A stretch of DNA of 64,000 bases, taken from NCBI GenBank assembly GCA_905250025.1, contig CAJNOJ010000114.1, positions 246,775-310,774 on the forward strand. The letters are read 5' to 3'. Below the pieces are notes generated by a model. That model was not told the origin of the DNA. It searched no databases and saw nothing but the letters and a program-made list of their open reading frames with translations. This document shows positions 10,490 to 22,188 of this stretch, piece by piece. Both the position numbers and the translations under genes were made by a program. Numbering within the stretch: position 1 is the stretch's first letter; every line of letters starts with the position of its first letter. This DNA comes from Adineta ricciae (taxonomy: Eukaryota > Rotifera > Eurotatoria > Adinetida > Adinetidae).

Positions 10490-12548
10490 GTTCCGTTTAA
10501 TTCGAAAAAATAAATTCATGATTACGGCCAATCTTCTAGAACATAAATCAAATGACGAGGAAATGGTGCTGATTACATTGAAAGGTGCACCTGATTTTAT
10601 TTTATCACGTTGTTCAACGTACAAAACCGACTGTGACGAAGACACGTTGCCGATGACCGATGAATTTCGAACTATCCTTCAACAACGACAAGAAACATTA
10701 GGTGAATCAGGATATAGAGTGATAGCGATGATTCAACAAAAACTGACCAAACGGCGATACGATGCTATGATGGAGTCGTACAGGGCAGGCAAAAGCCATC
10801 CCCAATCACCCGAAGAGTCATCGTCTAGCGTACTCGACTTGAATGGATTACCAGCAGATAACTATTGCTTCATTGGTAAGTAAAAATACAAGTGAATTCT
10901 ACAAATCAAGCCCATTTGATCAATATTCGACTTAGGTATGTTTGCACTGCTTGATCCAGCGCGTCTGGAAGTACCCGAAGCTGTGCTCAAAGCACGCCAT
11001 GCTCATATTCGTGTTGCTATGGTTACTGGCGACCATCCGACGACAGCAGCGGCGATTGCCAAGAAGGTCAATATTTTTACCAAAGAAGTCAGTATTGATG
11101 GTGGTATTGACAAATTCAAAATAGAATACAATAGTGAAACACAAGAAACTGTAGCCCATTTTCTACGTAATACACATACATTGCTTGAACGTCATATTGT
11201 TGAAGATTTAACAACACCCACCAATATAAAAGGCATCAAATCAGTTTCGAATCCGAGGAAAAAGTCGAACATTTTTAAAAGACTCTGGAACGGTTTTCTC
11301 TACTACTTGCGCGATCCAAACCAAGTCAAAAGTGTGAAAAAACTTGATATTATTCCCTACGGAGTCATTGTTACCGGTAGTGATATGCATTCAATGGACG
11401 TATGTGTCTTCATTGACAGATGGGAATCCTATTTTTAGTCAAAGATTTCATTTCTTTAGGAACATATGTGGGATTGGGTCTTGTCTCATAGAGAAATTGT
11501 TTTTGCTCGAACATCGCCAGAACAAAAACTACAGATTGTTATGGCATTTTCCAAACGTGGTGAAGTCGTCGCTGTGACAGGAGACGGAACAAACGATGCG
11601 CCTGCACTTAAACAGGCCGATTTAGGTGTCGCAATGGCAGCAGGAACAGAGGTCGCCAAGGAAGCTGGAGATCTGATCTTACTAGATAACAACTTTTCAT
11701 CAATTATCAGTGCAATTGAAATGGGTCGATTACTAAGTGATAACTTGAAAAAAGTTGCCATCTATCTGCTACCAGGAGGTAAATATCTCATCAACCTTGA
11801 ATTCGTATAAAAATCATTATCTGATATGATAGGCACATGGTCTGAAGTAATTCCTGTACTTGTGAGTACTTGGATGGGCATTCCACTTTCATTATCTCTT
11901 TTTCTTGGTGTTGTTTTCTGCATGTTTAACGACATTGTTAATTCTTTGGCAATGGTTTCAGAAAAAGCCGAGCAGGATATTATGTCTCGGCCGCCAGCCA
12001 TTCGTCATAAAACTCATCTGATTGACTGGAAATTACTTGTTCACGCTTACTTAATTATGGGAAATATTGAATGTTTTACTGCGTTTTTCTGTTTTTTCTG
12101 GTATTATGCGTCGGAAGGCATTCCCGTCAGCAGTATCTTTTTCACCTACGCTAGTTTTGGTACAAATCCTCCCATCGATAAGTCAGCGGATGAGCTCAAT
12201 AGTATTCTACAAACTGGCCAATCCATATATTATGTATCGTTATGTATCATGCAAATGTTTAATCTAATTTCGACAAGAACACGTTATGTATCATTCTTTA
12301 AACATAATCCATTCTTTGGAAAGACGCGTAATTTAACCATCTGTATAGGGGTTGTTTTCTCGACGTCTGTCGGCCTGCTTATTACACTAGTACCTTGGTT
12401 CAACTCAGTATTTAAAACCAAACCGGTGCCAGTAAAGTATATCTGTCCAGCGCTAGGCTTTGGTGTTGGTTTATTTGTATTCGATGAAGTGCGTAAGTTT
12501 CTTGTGCGACGTTATCCGAAATCATTTCTGGCTAAAATCGCTTGGTAA
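10490..12548 (+). CDS. P-type cation ATPase, C-terminal two-thirds (copy 2, 5' cut at junction)
   Basis: Four exons can be read: about 10490-10875, 10936-11399, 11460-11778 and 11833-12548, separated by GT-AG introns of 60, 60 and 54 bp that join in frame. Visible P-type motifs are [11 protein letters not shown] (nucleotide-binding domain), [15 protein letters not shown] and [20 protein letters not shown] (phosphorylation-domain hinge), then [12 protein letters not shown] leading into the membrane region. The DKTGT phosphorylation site and the N-terminal part are absent because the sequence starts at the N at 10486. An extra A at 10505-10510 breaks the frame at the very 5' end. The order and the C-terminal block fit a type IIC Na/K-pump-like ATPase. 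It pumps cations across the plasma membrane; specificity was not determined. Confidence 0.85.
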
Positions 12549-12937
12549 CATGGTACATTTCATATTTAAACTTGATTTATTATTTTTAAGTAATGTGGAT
12601 TCTCATATATTTACATAAATATAGCTTTTCTGCAACATATTTCTTAGTATTCTATTACTGCTTTTGCTTCTGTGGAAAATCGCTTTTCTCAATAAATATT
12701 TCAAAATTTGCCGTACTTATCTTCATGAAAAAAATACAGATAAATTCTAAATAACTACGCAATGGAGAAGTACGATTCAAACACAGTCATGCAATATTAT
12801 CTATCAATGACGACGTTAAATAGAGAACAAGTATCCATGACCATCATCTCTTTTTCTTTATATATAAATATATATATTCAAATATTTGTTCTTAATACAT
12901 TACGCTATAAATCCTCGTCTACAGTTAACCGTACGCC
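12549..12937. other. Intergenic region with AT-rich promoter-like tract (copy 2)
   Basis: Counterpart of 785-1194. The alternating TA tract is retained near 12853-12875. No gene was recognised. Confidence 0.4.
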
Positions 12938-13516
12938 ATGATAATGGCTGGTGCCGTAGCTGGAGATATTAATTATCTTGATTCAACAGCTGATGATTGT
13001 CCTCCTTGGCCAGTACAGCTGTCCATACCAGCAACAATGCGAACAGAATTTGAACAAGATAGTGAAGAGCAAAAGATTTATTTAAGGAGATCGAAGAATT
13101 TGTCAAAAATCACCTGCGTGCATACATCTCGTGTCATTGCATATCATCAAGAGCAGATGACGACTGTGATAATAAACATAGAAATCCTGTTTATTATCCT
13201 CATGTTGATGTTGACTCTACTCAAGCTTAGAAAACATTGAATAAAGAGCTCTATAGACGACAAAATCAAACGATTTCAAATAATCAATCTTTGGCGTTCA
13301 TTAAGTCCCAATCCAATTACAGACAATCCATTAACTATCTGTGATTATCAGTCGATTGATCCAGTTAAGGATGCTCATATGCTGACCGTTCGTGGAGAAA
13401 CTGACAATACAACAGCGTACACAATCTCGGAAAATGCGCACATTACCCATATTTAGTATTATTTAAGTGAAGTGCGTTCTAATGAAATGTTTGCATTCAT
13501 TCACTGGAGATATTAG
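12938..13516 (+). pseudogene. Decayed CmcJ-like oxygenase paralogue (copy 2)
   Basis: Same dead gene as 1195-2065 but more eroded. Relative to copy 1 it has lost 117 bp after GCGAACA, 27 bp between two CATCA repeats, 23 bp between two TAGAC repeats and 129 bp between two TGTTTG repeats. Each loss leaves one copy of the short repeat. The C-terminal third including the distal histidine block is gone. The shared inactivating stop (caagcTTAG near 13230) shows that the gene died before the two copies separated, and the extra deletions came later. Confidence 0.85.
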
Positions 13517-13742
13517 TCATAAATAAATATCCAATAAAAAAGAGGGGAGTGATAGGATAAAATTTTATTCATAGCTTTATCAACCGATGACGACACGGGA
13601 TAGAAAAGAAAAATGCATCCTTTGTGCTGATTTACGTATTCGACCTCCAAGTCGATTAGTTGCTTTACATTTATCACTATAAATAAAGAACGATACACTC
13701 CTTTACTTTTCTTTTTCTCTTCTCTTTTTCGCACATCACAAT

Positions 13743-14591
13743 ATGGTTGCTGGCGTGCTTGGTGATATTAATTATCTTACTTCTACTACAGACGGATGTC
13801 CAGCGTGGTTAAAAACGTATTCCGAAGCTGCATCGCAACGGTCAAATCTCGTACAAGCTCCTACCAACATTCTCATCCATGATTTACGTGGAAAAGAGAA
13901 TAGTGTTGATCTCGACACAAATGCTTTTGAAGTGCTCAAATACAATGGTTCTATACAAGCAGAATTTGAGGATGATAGTGAAGAACAAAAGCGTTGCTAT
14001 AAGGAAATGGAAGAATTACTTGAGAAGCACCTTGGCGCTTCTCGTGTGATCGTCTATCATCATAGTTTTCGCTCCCGTGGTAAACCGCGGCCAAATGAAG
14101 AATTAAATGATACTCATAGAAATCCAGCTTATTATCCCCACACTGACATTGACGATTTTGGTGCTGAAAAATTAGTTAAACGACTAAACGACGAAAACAA
14201 CTGTGAAAACGAAAAGGTCACACGAGCGCAAATAATGAATATCTGGCGTTTGTTGGGTTCTAATCCATCGACTGACAAGCCGTTGGCGATTTGCGATTAT
14301 CGTTCGATTGACACTGAAAAGGATGTTCATTCGCTCGAAATTCGCGGGAATTTAGCACGTAAAGAACATCGCACAGCTCGTATTTTATCTCGAAATGCAG
14401 AAGACGCACACAAATGGTATTATCTTAGTGACATACGTCCTGATGAAATGTTTGCCTTTAAAATGTATGATAGCAAACCTGATGTGGCTCAATATGCATT
14501 TCACACAGCTTTTCATAATACTAGTGTGTCCGCATTAGATGAAGAACAGAAAAGCTTGGAAACTCGTTGTTTAGTTTTGTATTATAATTAA
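13743..14591 (+). CDS. CmcJ/NvfI-like Fe(II) oxygenase, copy 2
   Basis: Intact 282-residue counterpart of 2293-3141. All candidate metal and cosubstrate positions are preserved: the HTD motif at 133-135, ICDYRSID, WYYLSDIRPDEMF and the C-terminal FHTAFH. Differences are few and mostly conservative (for example A3G, G137D and N243D relative to copy 1), which suggests both copies are under constraint. Single exon, with AATAAA about 35 bp after the stop. As in copy 1, the family is mainly fungal and bacterial and the substrate is unknown. Confidence 0.75.
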   Translation: MVAGVLGDINYLTSTTDGCPAWLKTYSEAASQRSNLVQAPTNILIHDLRGKENSVDLDTNAFEVLKYNGSIQAEFEDDSEEQKRCYKEMEELLEKHLGASRVIVYHHSFRSRGKPRPNEELNDTHRNPAYYPHTDIDDFGAEKLVKRLNDENNCENEKVTRAQIMNIWRLLGSNPSTDKPLAICDYRSIDTEKDVHSLEIRGNLARKEHRTARILSRNAEDAHKWYYLSDIRPDEMFAFKMYDSKPDVAQYAFHTAFHNTSVSALDEEQKSLETRCLVLYYN

Positions 14592-15475
14592 TACCGGCTG
14601 TTTTTCGGTCTAATAGTTTTACAGTTCAATAAAAAGCCTGAATTTATTTGAAGGTACAATATTGCTCATATATGTTAAACTTTCTGATAGTCGTCGGCTT
14701 TGTCGAGAGTAGCCCTAAGCTAATCAGTATTGACTTTCGAATTTATATTGGCGCTTTTCACGAAACGGACTCGTACTAACATCAACTGATGAGCTACAAT
14801 TTACCTTGAGTTTCGATCGGATATGTCCTGTGAAAATCACATTATTCAGTAGCGTTTTCGTTGGTCTTCCTCTCATCGAGTACATGCCACTTATAATAAC
14901 ATATTCATTCTAGTTTAACGTCGATTTTGTTCAAATGAATATCTCAAAAGTCATTCATTGCAAAAGTTCAGAAATTTTCGAATCACAATTGATCAAACGA
15001 CGAAATCTATACGCTTTTTATTTTACCATTTATTGATTTTAGAACAGAACGAGATATAGCTGTCGCTATTTGCCTAATGTCTGTATATTTACGATCATTG
15101 TGTGGTATAGATCAATTACATCGTTGCGTAGAAACTTTCGTGTTCGTTGACACGAAGTCAAATTTCAGATGAGTGAAAAATAATATTTTGGTCATTCATT
15201 GTCTCTCTACCCATATACTGTTTACAGCTGCTGGTTTGAAATACATGACAATGCAGTTTTCGATCCAATAAAAAATGCTCCGCTATGTGTAAATGTTAAT
15301 CTGGCCTTGTTAAGTATTTCTTTAAGAATGACAAAGCAAAAATTCAATGGCATACGGCATGGCGAAGAAATACTTTCCTCTTACATAAATAGAATCGTAT
15401 TTTGTACAAAATTTTCATTCCTCATACTTTAGTCATCTTGACTACACACGCACACACACACACACACGTTTGATT
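14592..15475. other. Intergenic region, no gene recognised (copy 2)
   Basis: Counterpart of 3142-4048 with small deletions, for example about 22 bp near 14751. No supported coding region. Confidence 0.4.
15444..15468 (+). repeat. CA microsatellite directly upstream of GST
   Basis: A run of about eleven CA units ends 8 bp before the GST start codon. Copy 1 has an interrupted, shorter version (about 4019-4040). It therefore lies in the 5' leader and is a length polymorphism between copies. Confidence 0.85.
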
Positions 15476-16093
15476 ATGGCGTCATACAAACTTTATTATT
15501 TCAATGGCCGTGGTCGTGCTGAAGTTTCCCGTTTACTATTCGCTGCTGCCGGTCAAAGATTCGATGATATCCGTATAGAACAAAGCACATGGCCCGCATA
15601 CAAATCTCAAATGCCCCTAGGTCAAATGCCCGTTCTAGAATTCAATGGTACACAACTGGTTCAATCAATAACAATTGCACGGTTTCTTGCTAGACAATTT
15701 CGACTGGGTGGGAAGGACGGTTTTGAATTAGCTAAAGTTGAAGCTGTTGTTGATACTGTGAATGATTTAGTAACAGCAATAACACCAATTCGACGTGAAC
15801 AAGACGAAAGAAAAAAACATGACATGTTACAGAAATTTCTAAACGAACAGTTGTCAAAACATTTGCAAGATCTCGAAATTTTGGGTCGATTATACGGTCA
15901 AGGTGGTCCGTACTTTGTTGGAAATAGTTTAACATTGGCAGATTTAGCGTTCTATGATGCTGGACAATCTCTTCTTGAAATGGATAGAACTGCTCTAAAC
16001 AATCATCCGTGGTTGAAACAAAATCGGTCGGAAGTTGAGCGACATCCAAGAATTGCAGAATATCTCCGAAATCGACCCATAACAGCATTTTGA
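15476..16093 (+). CDS. Sigma-class glutathione S-transferase, copy 2
   Basis: 205-residue counterpart of 4049-4666 with about five amino-acid differences, including V11G next to the catalytic Tyr8 (FNGRGRAE here, FNVRGRAE in copy 1) and Ser to Asn or Thr changes in the helical domain. Glutathione-site motifs ([20 protein letters not shown]) are unchanged, so activity is expected in both. Start chosen at ATG 15476. Confidence 0.93.
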   Translation: MASYKLYYFNGRGRAEVSRLLFAAAGQRFDDIRIEQSTWPAYKSQMPLGQMPVLEFNGTQLVQSITIARFLARQFRLGGKDGFELAKVEAVVDTVNDLVTAITPIRREQDERKKHDMLQKFLNEQLSKHLQDLEILGRLYGQGGPYFVGNSLTLADLAFYDAGQSLLEMDRTALNNHPWLKQNRSEVERHPRIAEYLRNRPITAF

Positions 16094-16590
16094 AGAACTT
16101 TTCAATGAAATAATGTTTTTTTTTGTTTCTTCACGATTAATCATTTGGAAAATATAAATGTGCATTTTTAAATAACTAAAAGAGTTAACTAATCACGAAC
16201 CTACCAGAACTGAAGGAAAAAAACGATACTCGCAGTCGATTGAATAACATTTATAATGAAAACTTTGCATGTTGTAAAAAATATAGGAGTTCTATAGGCG
16301 ACAATATGCTTGATATTAGTTACAAGGTGTGCTTTTTCAAATATAAGTTTAACTAGCTAGCTATTGAAGATGATTTCTGGCAAAGTTTAGACTTCTCACT
16401 CTCGGTTGCTGCTATATCTCATGATACAATTGAAGAGCACATATGTCACTTCTTTTTTCCAATAGCAAGATTGATAACACTATGTGATGACTTCTATTAT
16501 AACCAATTATGCAATTATATTGGAAGACAAAATATAACGACTAATAGGCAGCAAAGAAAGAGCACAATGTATAAAATGGTTTGCATCTAT
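16094..16590. other. Intergenic region upstream of the broken F-box-like gene (copy 2)
   Basis: Counterpart of 4667-5299. It lacks about 58 bp near 16203 and the presumed intron found in copy 1. No gene was recognised. Confidence 0.35.
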
Positions 16591-17765
16591 GTTTTACTCT
16601 CGTTACCTGACGAATTGTTCGTCTATCATATTTTCATTTATCTTCGCTCAACAGATTTATTATATTCATTTGGTCAATTGCACAATCAACGTATGAATAG
16701 TCTTCTTTGTGCACATGTTCGCCATATGGATCTCTTAACCACTGACACACCGTTTGTTCCGATTGACGAATGGCTATGTCACATTTCGTATTTGAAAAAA
16801 GCAATTTTATCTCTTCGAACGGATTTAGAGTATTTCCACTATTCACTCTCCTTCCTGTTTTATATGGCAACCTATGGTAGTTGTCTAGAAGATTTTATCG
16901 ACTTCCAATTGTTTCATTTTGGATCGATATGATTTACTTCCTAGCTCATCATGTTCTCTCAAGGTTAGCCGAAAACTTACACGTTTATCAACTGATTTGG
17001 GTCATATTTGTTTTGCCATTGCGTTGATGCCGTTTGTAACAGCTCTTGAACATGCTGAGGTTCGCCTCCATAACGTCTACAAATATCAATCATCAGTTTT
17101 TTCGCCGAAGTTTTTACAAAAACGACAAGAGTGGCCTACAAATGTTATATCATTACGTTTTATCGCTTATGACCAATTCATGGATACAACAAGTTTCTGT
17201 GAGTTTGTGAAGCGTTTTTCTTTATCACTCGAACATCTATCATTCTACATGAGGACGCATCGACGTTTTCTTATGTCGACACCATGCACATTCGAGCAAC
17301 ATTTACTCAACTACTTATCACGTTTAAAACACATCGAGTTTTGTGTCTACAATGGAGTGGGGAACACTAAAAGTGATCGTCGCACAGCATTTGATTCTTG
17401 GACAAAAATGCAAGTCGTTTCAGTATATCATTGGCGTAAGTTTAACATACGATTCACACTTCCATCAATTGTCATGATTATCTTTCATTCTGGCTCTGCC
17501 TTAAGTCTCGCACTATTCACACTTCTAAAGTAAATATGTGCTTTTCTTCGTCATCTTTGCTTTGACACGTTTTTCAACTTAAGCGATGATTTAATACAAG
17601 ACACAAAATTAACATTGCCAAATGTTACCGAACTTTGTCTTAAAAACGTTACATTTCGTATTGATTATCTTGTGTTACGTCGTATTTTCTCTTTGGCACC
17701 TTGTATAAAACATTTGATTGCTAACCAACACAATATCCAAATAACAATAGTCGGTTACCATTCAT
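16591..17765 (+). pseudogene. Broken F-box/LRR-like gene (copy 2)
   Basis: Counterpart of 5300-6688. The F-box-like start (LSLPDELFVYHIFIYLRSTDLLYSF) is followed by a deletion of about 137 bp and a stop at 16930-16932. The middle third (16919-17533) is still an open frame with AEVRLHNVYKYQSS retained where copy 1 has lost it. A TAA at 17531-17533 interrupts it, and the tail lacks 51 bp. Both copies are non-functional but carry different lesions, so disruption was at least partly independent. Confidence 0.65.
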
Positions 17766-18950
17766 AAAATGAGCAACAATACATTTAATTATGTGTTTTG
17801 ATTAAACTAATTTTAAGAACCACATATGATATGTAATTATGATGTATGAATCAATAACTGGCAAAGTAAATAGACGATAGATATTCTACATGGATTATAC
17901 TTTAGTTCGATTGTCAATAATTTATACATATGCTTTGAAGTGCTATTGATTATTGTATTACACATTGAAGATTCGAAAAAATATACACTTAATTATGTAA
18001 ACTTTTGAATAAATAGAAAACGTGCGGGAAAAGTAATCTGCTGTCTATGGTTTCATCAGTTTTCCCAGATAAAAGAATACTAATAATGTAATGTATACAA
18101 TAGGATAATTATTGATCGACATGTGCACGAAAAGATCTCATGTTTGATTATTTTCTTACAGATATTTCGTAGGTAAAAGCAAATCATTTGCAGCATTATG
18201 ATAAGTTTCAACTACTTCCTTCATAAATACATCGATTGTATTGCATTCTAGATGCACAGCTGTAGCTGTTGATTTAAAGATATCTTGGACGAGTGATAGA
18301 GCTCCTTCCAGATAGTCTTGGGAAATTGTTAAACACCGGAGTGCGCATTCGATACTTTCCAACAATCAACAACCAGAACTGCGAGAGTGAAACCCTTTTC
18401 TTGAGTTTACTCACATTGTTTGATGACCCGTTTATTTCGATTAAAACATTGATAGCTAGAGCTGCCGTACTTGCAAGCCGACAAGTGACACCTATTGATA
18501 ACAATGGACATGTACCAGTACAGTCCGACTACTCTTCTACCAAAAAAATGTCAAATGTAGCACCCGAAGGGACGAGTTAGAAGCTGCGGAGTCCTTAGAA
18601 AATACTTTATTGAATTCAAAGTATGGACGAGTTGTGTTCACATGAAGCGTAGCTTCGATATCAAGTATCCCGAAAAAATAATTTATCAGAGTCGGGATCA
18701 AGGTGGGTTTCTATCGAGTGAAAGACGATCGATATGGAGACGAGAAAAAGCAATTCAGTCGCACTCTAATTACATAAGTCTCGATCAGGTGATAATCAAT
18801 CCAACCCAGTTCAAGTGGATGATATTCAATCTTGACTATGGATATTGATCGCACTGAAACTAAATCTGACGTGGTAATGGGCTCAAAAGCTTCTCTCCAA
18901 TGACGTCAAAAAGAAACCGTTGAAAATAGAAACGACGCAATTTTTGATAG
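17766..18950. other. Gene-poor stretch with possible decayed minus-strand coding (copy 2)
   Basis: Counterpart of 6689-8188 with 204 bp extra at 17785-17988 (between two TTAATTATGT repeats) and lacking 711 bp at its right end. The minus-strand open stretch 18156-18365 ends in the same peptide as in copy 1. No named gene. Confidence 0.3.
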
Positions 18951-19508
18951 ATGGAATACGCAAGTGTTCAGAAGACATATTTAATAGGTGGTTGGAAGAA
19001 CAATCAATATAAAAAACTGCGTGATCAAATTGATTCATTGTGTAGCAATCCATCATCAGTGATGGATTACAAATATGCATCATCTTGCAGTTTTTATTCG
19101 TTTATTGATTCCATTAAATTAAATCTTAATACATTTAATCTACCTCAAAAGTCACCAGATGATCGAGTAAAAAACGATGATGATGACGATCCGAATGATT
19201 ATATAATGGATTGTACAATTATCTTTGGTCGATCATCGGATAGCGTTTTGGTAATTTACCAGTATGACGGTAGAGAACATGAAATGAATTCTGACAAGCA
19301 CCAGTCATTATTATTAGGCACATATGTTATCAATGTCCTATCACATGATATAAAAGCATATTTATTTGATGAAGCTGTGAAACAAATGATTGATAATGTG
19401 AACAGTACTTCTAATGTATTAAGATGGGCCAATGATCATTCAATGGAAAAATTCCAGCGTTTGTTATTGCGAGTGAAACCAACACCTATTCTCAAGGATG
19501 ATGATTAG
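18951..19508 (+). pseudogene. CheD/NTAN1-like putative amidase, N-terminus deleted (copy 2)
   Basis: Counterpart of 8189-8984. A 711-bp deletion flanked by AGATGG has removed the start and the candidate catalytic Thr-Cys-His region. The remaining open frame begins just before SVQKTYLIGGW and runs through the acidic patch, DPNDYIMDCTIIFGRSSD and the C-terminal helix to TAG at 19506-19508 with a DDD end. The C-terminus is intact here while it is frameshifted in copy 1, so the two copies are broken in complementary places. The remaining piece lacks the presumed active site. Confidence 0.6.
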
Positions 19509-20460
19509 ATTTCTATGGATAGTTCTTTCTTTTTTTTTCTTGTTTCAACAATTTATTATGGTGAGCTAAATCTATGGCATAGTAGAACAACTAGGAACTT
19601 CAGAAAGTCTGCTCAAGGTTCTTGACTCAAGCCTTATGCCTATTTAGGAGTGGTTTTTCATTTAGTTTGCTGGAAATTTGATGAAGATTTGTGTTCGACT
19701 TTTTTCTTGTTTCTTATCTTCATTTTTTTTCCATTGGTGATTAAGTTTGTTAGAAGTGTTGTAGCACATGTTTTATTGCAAGCTGATTTCTTTATGTCTA
19801 TTCTCGTTCCCGCCCAGAAGAGTCTTGCGAGGAATTTTTGAGGGTGAAAAGGTAGGTAAAACATATACACCTTCTCAACCTTCAGATGGTATTGGCTTAA
19901 ATGGTAATTGCACAAATCAATAGGTAAATAGTTCTTGCATCTGGAAAACAGGAAGTTAAACCTCAAGTACTTACTTTGCTAAAATCATAAGTTTTCTCAA
20001 GTTTAAAACCACTGCACCACCAAATTAGAATCAGTCGCTATATCTAACCAAAATGATCATATACATAGATATTCGCATCTGAATCTCGAGTACGAGAATA
20101 GTTGGACAATAGAACTCAACTTTGAAGTTAATTGATACGACAAATTACTGAAACAGAACATACGTTTATACGGATAATTTTTTCCAATCTTCAATCTTAA
20201 ACATCTCGAATGCACTATTATTCAAATTTTCCTTCGATCATTCTTTTTACTCTTCATAGTCCTTTACCTTCGTATCGATCATCAACATTTTCTGTTCTCA
20301 TTCGGTTTTGTCCTTCAGTTTGCTTTCAACATACTTCAATCATCTATATTTATCATAAACAAAACAATTTCGACTATTGTGTCTGATTGTCCTTCACATT
20401 GTTTTATTTCTTCAACTTCAATTACCTATATGCTTCTTTTCACGTCAGAACAATTTCTAC
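19509..20460. other. Intergenic region, no gene recognised (copy 2)
   Basis: Counterpart of 8985-9943, nearly colinear. Nothing coding was supported. Confidence 0.4.
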
Positions 20461-21674
20461 ATGCCATCTGTTGAACACAGGATGAAGACCCAGTTTGACC
20501 AATTTAGGTAAGATTACTTCATCTGACATGCTGTATCTAACATAAACCTTTTTTCTGTAGTGCTGAGGACAACATTGAAGAACCTTCACATGGTAATATA
20601 CGTAAACTGCTGATTATGGGCTTAGAAGGGAGTGGCAAAACATCGCTGATTAATAATTTATGTGGAACATCGTACCTCACGGGAACAAATCGATATGGTT
20701 ACAGAATTATTGACAATCAAAGAGGTTCGTTTAAAACCATCTCTCCATCTTGTGAGATTATTCTCTACGACACGAATGGCTTGAGAATCAATGAGCCGGG
20801 CAAATGGCATGAACATCTTAGAAGTACATTAGAAATCCATGGTGTCATCTTCTTTATTGATGGACATGATAAACGATGCAGTTTACACGGTGATCTACCA
20901 CGATTGATTGAATACTGTCGAAATTTAGAATTACCTGTACTGTATCTATTTCGATCGGATCTCGTCGATTGGTTAGACGAGGAGTGCAGTTTTGATAATT
21001 TAGTCATTGCGAAAAAAATTGAGAAGACTAGCAACGGCAATGATATTGCTTGGTACACTCAAAGAGACAAACAACGTTTGAAACAACTTATCGCCAGTCG
21101 ATTTGCCTCTGCTACGGTCTCGAAAGCACTCATCGATCCTGTTCAATTGGCATTGAAAATACGTGAGATCGAAACTCGCCATCAGCAAGAGATGAGAAAA
21201 CTGAAGGACGAATATCAACAGATTATTAATGAAAAAGATCTATATTATGTCAATCTCGAAAAATTGTATGAAAACGAACAGAAGCATTTAGAATATCTAC
21301 AAAAGAATTTAAATGATGCTCAAAAACTTTGCGAAGATTTTAGAGCCAAATGTGATCAGATGTCAACGGCGAAGAGAAAATTACAGCAAGAGATCGAAGA
21401 TTTGAAACGGAAAAAGCAAAGCAGTCTACAAACGATAAAAGTCACAATGAATTATCTACGTACGAACATTAATGCAGTCGCAGTTCCCAACATTCGCGAC
21501 GATGGCAAATTACGTGTTCGAAGCAAAAGACATCAATGCAAAAAACACAAAGCCTGGTTACCTTTTATCGGTCTGACGATTTCCAATGACTATGATATCT
21601 TGAGTGAGAAGATTGCAGAACTTCTTAATGAAGTTGCTAGTAAACTAGAGGATGTTGACGATACATTCTTATAG
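20461..21674 (+). CDS. P-loop GTPase with coiled-coil C-terminal region
   Basis: A two-exon gene: 20461-20507, a 53-bp intron, then 20561-21674, giving 386 residues. The first half is a small P-loop NTPase: GLEGSGKTSLINN (Walker A/G1), a switch II DTNG, hydrophobic strands ending IFFIDGHD, and LFRSDLVD in the NKxD position, closest in style to Arf/SRP-receptor-beta or AIG1-like GTPases. The second half (about 205-310) is charged and heptad-rich (KIREIETRHQQEMRKLKDEY and following), indicating a coiled coil, then a lysine-rich stretch and a short acidic tail. It probably acts as a membrane- or cytoskeleton-associated switch; the partner is unknown. AATAAA at about 21739. Confidence 0.75.
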
Positions 21675-22188
21675 ATCAATCGTTAATAGGACTGACTCTT
21701 TGTGTAATACATAACAATTGTTTAACTATAAATAATGTAATAAAACAAGTAACGCTCGTCGAGGCAGACTCGCTTGACCCTCGACTGAATGATCATATTG
21801 AATTACATTCTCTGTTTATGAGACCTTTCAAAATAATTTGAATGAGCTGTATTTTTCTCTTCTTCTCCATTTTACTTTGAAGCCACTTTCGTTGCAATTG
21901 CAAAAAATATTGATTTGAGGTACAGCTAGAACGTTTATTTACAAAACTCTCCTAAACAACTACATAACAGAAAAAAACTTGCATTATATGTGATTAAAGT
22001 AAAGAAAATTTCCTATATACCCGGCATCATGCATAGCATAGCCAAGAAAGAAAAAAATCTAATTAAAAGAATATCAAATTTTTAAAAATTCACGATTATA
22101 TCGATTAGAAGGGAACCTATGGAAAAGACAAATTGTTTATAGTAAAATTACGCAGCAATAATGAGAATTCTGTTGTAAGGACGAAAAT
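21675..22188. other. Intergenic region containing one short dispersed-repeat motif
   Basis: No gene. At about 21746-21785 it carries ACAAGTAACGCTCGTC followed by GACTCGCTT, the start of the dispersed repeat also found near 22840, 27872 and 31310. Confidence 0.5.

Larger units (their letters stand above)
11764..21002 (+). repeat. Long direct duplication A, copy 2
   Basis: Second copy of 1-10485, same gene order and orientation. Homology with copy 1 ends at about 21002, where copy 1 meets the N. Copy 2 is shorter by about 1.2 kb net because of several deletions (711 bp in the CheD-like gene, about 137, 87 and 51 bp in the F-box gene, 129 and 117 bp in the dead oxygenase). It is longer in one place, by 204 bp at 17785-17988. 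Confidence 0.95.

Noticed and set aside
11486-11761. Long minus-strand open frames inside the ATPase gene
   Set aside because: They are antisense shadows of a strongly supported P-type ATPase exon and have no family features.
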